From positions 1 to 8,072 of the forward strand of contig CAKUMG010000223.1 in assembly GCA_934667465.1 (NCBI GenBank): 8,072 nt of DNA, written 5' to 3'. Shown here piece after piece: positions 1-4,968 of this stretch. Position 1 is the stretch's first letter. Each line of letters starts with the position of its first letter. Origin of the DNA: an uncultured Actinoplanes sp. (GTDB lineage Bacteria; Actinomycetota; Actinomycetes; Mycobacteriales; Micromonosporaceae). The notes under the pieces were generated by a model. That model was not told the origin of the DNA, ran no database searches, and saw nothing but the letters and a program-made list of their open reading frames with translations. The position numbers and the translations under genes are program-made.

Positions 1-1248
1 GGTCCAACCCTGCATGCCCATCGCCTCGAAGACCTGACGCACCAGGTGCTCGAATTCGCCGTATCCCATCTGCATGAGATCCGGACGATGGTCGAGGGTC
101 GACACCGCGTCGAGGCCGTCGATGAAGGCGAACTTACTCAGGTCGAAGACAAGGATCGGCTCGATAGGCTTCACGGCATAGGGGTGCTCGGACACTCGGG
201 CGCGCAGATACGGCAAGCAGTCGGCGGGTGTCACTCGGTCCAGGACGAGTTGCTCGAACGTCGATCGGTCGATGTCAAGGCTGATTAGGCAGGGATACTC
301 CTGCCGACCGGTGCCCGGGTTGATGGCGTCGACATGCCCGTTGAAAGCAATCTTCTGAATATGGCCATCCGCGTCGAGCAGACCCCTGAGAGCCAGCAGC
401 GTCACTTGGGCGATGACGTCACGGTACAGCCGCTTGACCTCTGTCTCCGGTCGCTTCGTCTCAGCGATCGTGTCTTGGTGTGTACCACTTTGAATGAATC
501 GGAACGACTTGACAGTCGGGATGATGTCGGTTCCAGGAAGCTGCAGCTGGACCACGAGCTGCTCGGCATCGGGGTTGTAGGCGACCTCGGCACGACGGGG
601 AAACTGGGGTGGGAGTAGCAGCCGGGAGAGCACCTGTTCGCAATACCGCTCCACGCTCCGCTTTCGGCGCTCGCCGAGCGCCGTGATCTCGGCATCGATC
701 CTGCGGTTGTGCTCCAGGCAGTCTGCCTGCTCCTGCGATACCCGCGCATCGAATGCGGCACGCGCCTCCCCCAGGCGCTGATGCCGGTCACGCTCCTGCT
801 GCTCCCAGACAGCCACCGCGCCGTCGAACCGTTGACGGGCTTGTGCCAGTGCAGCTTGATGACGCTCTCGACCGCCGAACAGCGTCGACAACACGCCGGG
901 TTCGGCAGGAGCGAAGTGTCTCCAGTCAGGCCGCGGAGCCGGCTCGCCCAACCTACCGGGCTCGAAGGCCGTCTGACGTACAGAGCGTTTGAAGCGTTGC
1001 AGGTCAACCCTTGCAGGGCGCCGGATACCCTCGGCCAGGAGGCCTTCAAGTATCGCTACCCACCGGGTGACCTCAGTGGTCTTCTGTTCGGCTTGAGCTC
1101 GACGGGAGGCGATGTACCGGGCCTTCTCCTCCTTGGCAGCCGCGTCAGAAACGCGCTTCGCTGCGCGTTGATCGCGTTCGGCCTGCCGCAATTGGCTTTG
1201 CTGTATCCGATAGAAGTCCGCATTGCCTGATCGTTTGTTCGAGGCCAT
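1..1248 (-). CDS. Mrr-type restriction endonuclease, N-terminal part (3' end outside window)
   Basis: This frame stays open on the minus strand for 416 codons from an ATG at 1248 to the left edge, so the C-terminus lies outside the window. Residues about 15-60 and 130-200 are rich in Ala, Glu, Gln, Arg and Lys and look like coiled coils. Residues about 215-375 form a mixed alpha/beta region that I cannot name. From about residue 388 the protein reads DLMQMGYGEFEHLVRQVF and then EAMGMQGWT, which matches the opening helix of Mrr-type endonuclease domains (FEHLVRQLFEAMG in actinomycete homologues known to me). The catalytic D-(E/Q)xK residues would follow beyond the edge and cannot be checked. 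Such proteins cleave DNA, often modified foreign DNA (type IV restriction). An in-frame TGA 12 bases before the ATG fixes the start, although the SD is weak (GGGTGG). Low G+C relative to its neighbours suggests horizontal transfer. Confidence 0.8.
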   Translation of the reverse strand, partial: MASNKRSGNADFYRIQQSQLRQAERDQRAAKRVSDAAAKEEKARYIASRRAQAEQKTTEVTRWVAILEGLLAEGIRRPARVDLQRFKRSVRQTAFEPGRLGEPAPRPDWRHFAPAEPGVLSTLFGGRERHQAALAQARQRFDGAVAVWEQQERDRHQRLGEARAAFDARVSQEQADCLEHNRRIDAEITALGERRKRSVERYCEQVLSRLLLPPQFPRRAEVAYNPDAEQLVVQLQLPGTDIIPTVKSFRFIQSGTHQDTIAETKRPETEVKRLYRDVIAQVTLLALRGLLDADGHIQKIAFNGHVDAINPGTGRQEYPCLISLDIDRSTFEQLVLDRVTPADCLPYLRARVSEHPYAVKPIEPILVFDLSKFAFIDGLDAVSTLDHRPDLMQMGYGEFEHLVRQVFEAMGMQGWT

Positions 1249-1274
1249 CCGCCACCCATCGACGTCGTCGCCTC

Positions 1275-1303
1275 AGGATATCGACCACGGCGACTCGCGT
1301 CGA
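1275..1303 (-). promoter_or_regulatory. Candidate promoter of the Mrr-type gene
   Basis: On the minus strand a TCGACG hexamer (1303 to 1298, four of six matches to TTGACA) lies 17 bases before TATCCT (1280 to 1275, fits the actinomycete TAnnnT -10). Transcription would start near 1268, about 20 bases before the ATG at 1248. This is a pattern match only. Confidence 0.3.
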
Positions 1304-1377
1304 GACCCGCAGCATCTAAGTGGTTACTTTAGGTGACACCGAGCACGCGGACGACCGAGTGGCGTCCTGGCCGGGCT

Positions 1378-1409
1378 CGCGGCGGCGGTGCTGGTAAACC
1401 GCCGCCGCG
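1378..1409 (-). terminator. Hairpin terminator of the small secreted-protein gene
   Basis: A perfect 12-bp inverted repeat (1378-1389 with 1398-1409, core GGCGGCGGT / ACCGCCGCC) encloses an 8-base loop. On the minus strand it begins 13 bases after the stop codon at 1422. There is no T tract, as is common for actinomycete intrinsic terminators. It also insulates the Mrr-type gene downstream. Confidence 0.6.
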
Positions 1410-1421
1410 CGATCTGATCGG

Positions 1422-1769
1422 TCACCGGCGCACGCGGAGGGCCGTTCTGGCGAGATCGTGGCCGGAGGCGAAACAGATCCGGCAGTTGTCATCCACCCAG
1501 AGCTCGTAGAAGCGGGTGCTGGGCCGGCGGCACTCCCACGCGGTCCACACGCCCTGGGCGCTGCCCGCCGCGCCGCGGGCCTCGCAGGCGGACCGGCTCG
1601 AGTAGCGGGAGTGGTAGCGGAAGGCCGCGGCCTGCGAAGACGTGGAGGCGGCCGCGCTGACGGACGGCGCCCGTTGCGCCGGCGCGGCCTGGGCGGGGAC
1701 GGCGGCGCCCAGCACGAGTGCCGCGCCGATCGCCGATGCTGCCACGGCTTTGATCCATTGCCTGGTCAT
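1422..1769 (-). CDS. Small Sec-exported protein with four Cys, unknown function
   Basis: The protein has 115 residues. Residues 1-28 form a typical Sec signal peptide: MTRQWIK, a hydrophobic core AVAASAIGAALVLGAAV, then the cleavage motif AQA before Ala29. The mature chain of about 87 residues starts with a low-complexity Ala/Ser/Gln stretch. It then has a compact domain with Cys62, Cys80, Cys96 and Cys99 and several aromatic residues (WTAWEC, FYELWV). Four Cys in an exported protein suggest two disulfides, though CxxC at 96-99 could also bind metal. The pattern ACEARG...G.W..WEC resembles small secreted actinomycete proteins of unknown function. I chose the ATG at 1769 because AGGAGG lies about 7 bases upstream and the signal peptide starts there. 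An upstream in-frame start at 1829 would add 20 residues that spoil the signal peptide. It is divergent from the Tat-exported gene at 1938. Confidence 0.85.
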   Translation of the reverse strand: MTRQWIKAVAASAIGAALVLGAAVPAQAAPAQRAPSVSAAASTSSQAAAFRYHSRYSSRSACEARGAAGSAQGVWTAWECRRPSTRFYELWVDDNCRICFASGHDLARTALRVRR

Positions 1770-1772
1770 GTC

Positions 1773-1815
1773 GCTCCTCCTCGGAGGGTCGTTCTGAGAA
1801 CGTCCCAGGAGGAGC
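1773..1815 (-). promoter_or_regulatory. Nested palindrome covering the SD of the small secreted-protein gene
   Basis: Outer arms GCTCCTCCT (1773-1781) and AGGAGGAGC (1807-1815) are perfect 9-bp complements. Inside them lies a second palindrome, 1786-1806, with core CGTTCTGAGAACG (1790-1802), one mismatched pair and three outer GGG/CCC pairs. Four bases (1782-1785) bulge out on one side. On the minus-strand transcript the downstream outer arm is the SD sequence itself, so folding would mask ribosome binding. The inner palindrome could instead be a protein operator. The structure forms in RNA only if transcription starts upstream of 1815, which is not shown. Confidence 0.5.
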
Positions 1816-1937
1816 CATATTCGCACCACGCACGCCCGTGTAGGCCCCGTCGGACATGTGTCTCAGTCGGCTCGCGGACTGTGCGGCGGGGCCGGGCACC
1901 GGAGCCTGGGACGACCAGATCGAACGGGGGTTACGAG

Positions 1938-2942
1938 ATGGGAACGGAACAGCATGGTTTGACCAGGCGGAGGCTGCTCACGACGGCAGGGGCCGCCACA
2001 GCGGGCATCGTTGCGGCGGGGCTTCCGGCCGGGCCGGCAGCGGCGGCGGTCAACGACGCGCATCTGCTGATCGGCACGCTGACGTCGCCGCCGAAGCTGC
2101 TGCACAAGCTGCGCCGGGGGTCGGACGAGGGGTGGATCCCGTCACCGGAGTGGGGTGACGTCTATCCGGTGGCCAGGACGCCGTACCCGCCGGTGATCGT
2201 CGACGTGGCCGCCGCGATGGTCGGTAACGAGCTGCACACGGTCTCGGCGCAGCATCGGGAGATCGCCCATGCGATCCGCTACGACAACGGGAACTGGACC
2301 CAGTTCAGCAACGTCAGCGGGTTCGGCGCGGGCCGGATCGAGCCGAACCGGCGGGTGTGCGCGGCGGGTGTGGCGGGGGCGCTGCACGTCGCGGTGCAGA
2401 CCTGGGACGGCGTCTTCCACACGATCCGGAACGCCGCCAACTGGTTGTGGACGCCGCTGACCAGGGTGCCGGACTGGGATCGGGCGAGCTTCACCGACAT
2501 CGCGGCGGCGGGTGGGGCCGACGGGTACTTCCATCTGTTCGCCCTGCAGGGCACCCAGGTGCTCCATCGGGTGCGGGATCCGCACACCCGCATCTGGTCG
2601 CCGCCGGGCTCGCCCGGGAGCGCGAAGGGTCAGTCGGGGAAGGCCATCGCGGCGGGCCGGGCCGGCAACGAGGTGCACGCGGCGGTGCAGACGGATGGCG
2701 GGCTCAGTCATGTGGTCCGCCGGTTGAGCGGCTCGTGGAGTGCTGTCAATCGGCTGTCGACGTACGCCGAGGTGGAGGACGTGGGTGCGGCGGGCACGCC
2801 GAACGGCGAGTTCCAGGTCACCACGGTCGGCATCGGATCCGCGCGTTCGGTGTGGCACCGGGTGCGCCGGGCCGGCGAGAGCTGGACGGATCCCGTGTCC
2901 CTCGGCGACGTCGTAGCCACGCGGGTGGCGATGGCGGGCTGA
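1938..2942 (+). CDS. Tat-exported six-repeat beta-propeller-like protein, unknown function
   Basis: The protein has 334 residues. A twin-arginine signal peptide is clear: LTRRRLL at 8-14, a hydrophobic stretch to about 30, and an Ala-rich cleavage zone near 35-37. The rest is made of repeats of 48-56 residues carrying H-x-(hydrophobic)-R, a few residues, then W. They begin at residues 55, 111, 161, 210, 258 and 307. Most are preceded by a strand of the type AAG..G..H....T.DG. This resembles PLL/tectonin-like or sialidase-like propellers that often bind sugars, but no catalytic residues are evident, so no activity is assigned. The ATG at 1938 was chosen because the signal peptide begins there and GGGGG lies about 8 bases upstream. 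The open frame extending back to 1458 is the antisense of the secreted-protein gene. It has its own divergent start, about 170 bases from the small gene. Confidence 0.85.
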   Translation: MGTEQHGLTRRRLLTTAGAATAGIVAAGLPAGPAAAAVNDAHLLIGTLTSPPKLLHKLRRGSDEGWIPSPEWGDVYPVARTPYPPVIVDVAAAMVGNELHTVSAQHREIAHAIRYDNGNWTQFSNVSGFGAGRIEPNRRVCAAGVAGALHVAVQTWDGVFHTIRNAANWLWTPLTRVPDWDRASFTDIAAAGGADGYFHLFALQGTQVLHRVRDPHTRIWSPPGSPGSAKGQSGKAIAAGRAGNEVHAAVQTDGGLSHVVRRLSGSWSAVNRLSTYAEVEDVGAAGTPNGEFQVTTVGIGSARSVWHRVRRAGESWTDPVSLGDVVATRVAMAG

Positions 2943-3013
2943 CGGTCCGCCCGAGCGGGATGTGGCGGGCATCGGGCGTTCGACAAGGCCGTGCGGCGAC
3001 GGGACCGGCGTGA

Positions 3014-3058
3014 AACCCGGCTGTACGACCGCGGACTCCGGTGCCTGCCGGCCGGGTT
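3014..3058. terminator. Candidate bidirectional terminator between convergent genes
   Basis: AACCCGGC (3014-3021) and GCCGGGTT (3051-3058) are perfect 8-bp complements around 29 bases that contain a smaller ACCG/CGGT pairing. The site lies between the plus-strand propeller gene (stop at 2942) and the minus-strand PLP gene (stop codon at 3058-3060), whose stop it touches. The long loop makes this a weak call. Confidence 0.35.
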
Positions 3059-4185
3059 CAGGGCTGGGCGGCGAGGAGGCGGGCGACGGTGTCGGCGGCC
3101 TTGAGGGCGGTGCCGGTCAGGACGGCGACGGCGGTGTCGCCCGGGCGCAGCAGGCCGCGGGCGGCGAAGTCGCGGATGGCGGGCAGGACGATGGCGCTGG
3201 TCGGCTCGGCATAGAGGCCGCGCGAGGCGAGTTCGAAGGCCGCGGGGGCGATGGCTTCCTCCGGTACGGCCGACATGGCGCCGCCGGAGTCTCGGATGGC
3301 CGTGAGGACTTCGCGGTCGCGGACCGGGCGGGCGATCGAGGTGCCCTCCGCGATCGTGGGGGTCCAGTCGCGGGGCTCGGCCGACAGGTGGCCGGCGGCG
3401 AAGGCGGCCGCCAGGGGCGCGCAGTTGGCGGGCTGGGCCACCAGGAGGCGGGGCCGGCGGGTGATGGCGCCCGAGGCGAGGAGCTCGCCGAAGCCGAGGC
3501 TCAGCCCCAGGACCAGGCTCCCCGCGCCGCACGGGACGACGACCGCGCCGGGGGCTGCGAAGCCGAGGTCCTCCCAGATCTCGTACGCGAGGAGCTTGGT
3601 GCCCTGCAGGAAGTAGGGGTGCCAGTTGTGGCTGGCGTAGAACGTGTCCGCGGAGCGGCGGACCGCCTCGTCGGCGGTGGCCTGGCGGCTGCCGGGGATC
3701 AGGCCGACCGTGGCGCCGTGGACGCGGGTCTGCTGGATCTTGGCGGGCGAGGTGGACTCCGGGGCGAGGATCGTGGCGTGGATGCCCGCGGCCGCCGCGT
3801 ACGCCGCGATCGAGGAGCCGCCGTTGCCGCTGCTGTCCTCGAGCATGGCGGTCACGCCCTGGCGGCGCAGGACCGACATCATGACCGAGGTACCGCGGTC
3901 CTTGAAGCTGGCGGTCGGGTTGAACCACTCGGGCTTGACGTGCAGCTCGAGGCCGTCGACCGGGAACGGCAGCAGCGGCGTGCAGCCCTCGCCGAGGGTC
4001 ACCGGGGCGGCGAAACGCTCGGGCAGGGCCGCCGCATAACGCCACTGGGAGCGGACCGTGGTGTCGACGTCGGCGCGGGTGATGCCGGGCAGCGGGGCGA
4101 CCGTCAGCGGGGAGCCGTCGTCGCCGCGCCAGCGCGGTTCGTCGAGCGGGTAGCTGCGGCCGGAGCGGTCGACGAGGGAAGCCAT
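3058..4185 (-). CDS. PLP-dependent enzyme, threonine synthase-like (fold type II)
   Basis: The protein has 375 residues, close to the usual size of short threonine-synthase-type enzymes. It has the fold type II hallmarks: NPTASFKDRG with the PLP-binding Lys95, a substrate/cofactor loop EDSSGNGG at 116-123, a phosphate-binding loop CGAGS at 219-223, and TGTALK near 357-362, equivalent to TG.GLK of threonine synthases. ThrC makes threonine from O-phosphohomoserine, but relatives include cysteate synthase and other beta-replacing or lyase enzymes, so the substrate is uncertain. The N-terminal segment (RSGRSYPLDEPRWRGDDGSPL, residues 7-27) aligns by pattern with the zinc-ribbon start of some ThrC-like proteins but has lost every Cys. 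The ATG at 4185 has only a weak GGTGA nearby. A TATGGT box six bases before it could instead give a leaderless transcript. It diverges from hsp20 and shares its control region. Confidence 0.85.
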   Translation of the reverse strand: MASLVDRSGRSYPLDEPRWRGDDGSPLTVAPLPGITRADVDTTVRSQWRYAAALPERFAAPVTLGEGCTPLLPFPVDGLELHVKPEWFNPTASFKDRGTSVMMSVLRRQGVTAMLEDSSGNGGSSIAAYAAAAGIHATILAPESTSPAKIQQTRVHGATVGLIPGSRQATADEAVRRSADTFYASHNWHPYFLQGTKLLAYEIWEDLGFAAPGAVVVPCGAGSLVLGLSLGFGELLASGAITRRPRLLVAQPANCAPLAAAFAAGHLSAEPRDWTPTIAEGTSIARPVRDREVLTAIRDSGGAMSAVPEEAIAPAAFELASRGLYAEPTSAIVLPAIRDFAARGLLRPGDTAVAVLTGTALKAADTVARLLAAQP

Positions 4186-4191
4186 GCGATC

Positions 4192-4220
4192 ACCATATTT
4201 TTTCGCCGAGGGGCTGGCAC
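4192..4220 (-). promoter_or_regulatory. Candidate promoter of the PLP-enzyme gene, possibly leaderless
   Basis: On the minus strand GTGCCA (4220 to 4215, four of six matches to TTGACA) is followed after 17 bases by TATGGT (4197 to 4192, TAnnnT). Only six bases separate TATGGT from the ATG at 4185, the spacing expected when transcription starts at the A of the start codon. The -35 box lies inside the CIRCE-like element, so HrcA binding could block it. Confidence 0.4.
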
Positions 4221-4240
4221 TCGCCGGGTCGTAGTGCTAA
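4214..4240. promoter_or_regulatory. CIRCE-type operator (HrcA binding site)
   Basis: CTGGCACTC-N9-TAGTGCTAA matches the CIRCE consensus TTAGCACTC-N9-GAGTGCTAA with exactly nine spacer bases. Two positions differ in the left arm and one in the right arm. CIRCE is the operator of the heat-shock repressor HrcA, usually found before groES/groEL and in some bacteria before other chaperone genes. Here it lies 141 bases before the Hsp20 start. CTGGCA (4214-4219) and TAAAAA (4238-4243), 18 bases apart, could be the hsp20 -35 and -10 boxes, putting the operator across the promoter and transcription start near 4250. Confidence 0.8.
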
Positions 4241-4279
4241 AAAATTACTTGTCGCTGCTGCCCAGGCCGTGGTGAGTGG

Positions 4280-4375
4280 ACCTCCCTCGGGCTGTGCTGC
4301 GCGACTGCTTCGGCAGAGTTGATCGCCGAGCGCCACATGCCCGCCGGAGGGGCCGGCGGGCCCGCACGAGGAGGT
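4280..4375 (+). promoter_or_regulatory. Structured hsp20 5' leader, possible RNA thermometer
   Basis: The leader of about 130 bases shows three nested pairings. ACCTCC (4280-4285) plus TCG (4287-4289) can pair with CGAGGAGGT (4367-4375), nine pairs with one bulged C, covering the entire SD AGGAGG. Inside this, CTGC-TTCG-GCAG (4305-4316) forms a classic UUCG tetraloop hairpin with extra GCGA/TCGC pairs around it (4301-4304 with 4323-4326). GCCCGCCGG-AGGGG-CCGGCGGGC (4339-4361) forms a perfect 9-bp stem. Thermal control is inference; the pairings are seen directly. Confidence 0.4.
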
Positions 4376-4381
4376 GGATCC

Positions 4382-4909
4382 GTGGTGCTGACCTTCGACC
4401 CGTTCCGTGAGTTCGACCGCCTGGCCGGCCAGGTGTTCGGTGCCGCACCCGGCGGCGGGGCCGCCCTGGCGATGCCGCTGGACCTGTACCGCTCCGGTGA
4501 CCACTTCGTGCTGCACTGCGACCTCGCGGGCATCGACCCGGGCTCGGTGCAGGTCGACGTCGACAACAAGACGCTGATCATCCGTGCGGAGCGTTCGGCG
4601 CGCACCGACGCCGAGGTGCAGTGGCTGCGCCGCGAGCGCATGACCGGCACGTTCGAGCGCCGGCTGACGCTGGGCGACGGGCTCGACCTCGACCGGATCG
4701 CCGCCACCTGGCAGGACGGCGTGCTCACGCTGACGATCCCGGTCGCCGAGGCCGCCAAGCCGCGCCGGATCAGCATCACCCGCGGCGGCGCGTCCCCCGC
4801 CATCGACGGCGCGAGCACCGCCTTCGACAAGAAGAGCACCGCCCTCGACGGCACGAGCAGGGAGACCGAGGGCGCGCCGGCCGGCACCCGCGCGCTCGAC
4901 CGCTCCTGA
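4382..4909 (+). CDS. Hsp20 family small heat-shock protein
   Basis: The protein has 175 residues. A short N-terminal arm (LTFDPFREFDRLAGQVFG) precedes the alpha-crystallin domain at about 31-122, which ends with the family motif DGVLTLTIP (112-120). The I-x-I motif that docks neighbouring subunits is ISI at 130-132. These ATP-independent chaperones form oligomers that hold unfolding proteins in the cytoplasm. The family is usually 140-150 residues; here a 43-residue tail follows I-x-I, containing three tandem heptapeptides (AIDGAST, AFDKKST, ALDGTSR). I chose the GTG at 4382 because AGGAGG (4369-4374) lies seven bases upstream and homologues start just before DPFRE. GTG 4385, ATG 4337 and TTG 4319 are less likely. 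The CIRCE element and structured leader upstream suggest heat induction. Confidence 0.93.
   Translation: MVLTFDPFREFDRLAGQVFGAAPGGGAALAMPLDLYRSGDHFVLHCDLAGIDPGSVQVDVDNKTLIIRAERSARTDAEVQWLRRERMTGTFERRLTLGDGLDLDRIAATWQDGVLTLTIPVAEAAKPRRISITRGGASPAIDGASTAFDKKSTALDGTSRETEGAPAGTRALDRS
4799..4861 (+). repeat. Three tandem 21-bp repeats coding heptapeptides in Hsp20 tail
   Basis: Three consecutive 21-base units encode A-(I/F/L)-D-x-x-S-(T/R): AIDGAST, AFDKKST and ALDGTSR (residues 140-160). The DNA units begin GCC-xTC-GAC and share AGCA in their last third. A partial fourth copy, ALDRS, is the last five residues of the protein. Confidence 0.75.
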
Positions 4910-4933
4910 ACACCGCACTCCCACGGCACCCAG

Positions 4934-4967
4934 GACGTCCCCGGCGGTGGTGCACCGCCGGGGCGTC
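4934..4967. terminator. Strong bidirectional terminator after hsp20
   Basis: CCCCGGCGGT (4939-4948) and ACCGCCGGGG (4954-4963) form a perfect 10-bp stem with the loop GGTGC. After one bulged T (4938) the stem continues with GACG/CGTC (4934-4937 with 4964-4967). It starts 25 bases after the hsp20 stop and ends two bases before the stop codon of the convergent discoidin gene, so it can serve both. Confidence 0.75.
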
Positions 4968-4968
4968 G

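Noticed and set aside
402..1049. Minus-strand open frame of 215 codons
   Set aside because: It overlaps the Mrr-type gene in another frame of the same strand, is Ser/Arg-rich with no domain pattern, and the frame from 1248 reads as a coherent protein.
1807..1830. Plus-strand AGGAGG that might start a small gene
   Set aside because: No ATG, GTG or TTG follows at SD distance, and the bases are explained as one arm of the palindrome.
1458..1937. Upstream extension of the propeller gene
   Set aside because: This part is antisense to the small secreted-protein gene and reads as Gly/Arg-rich low-complexity sequence. The Tat signal peptide begins at 1938.
2708..4045. Long minus-strand open frame of 445 codons
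   Set aside because: Arg/Pro/His-rich shadow of the PLP enzyme and of the propeller gene; long empty frames are expected at this G+C.
2962..4275. Long plus-strand open frame of 437 codons
   Set aside because: Antisense shadow of the PLP gene with Gly/Ala/Asp-rich low-complexity sequence and no recognisable motif.
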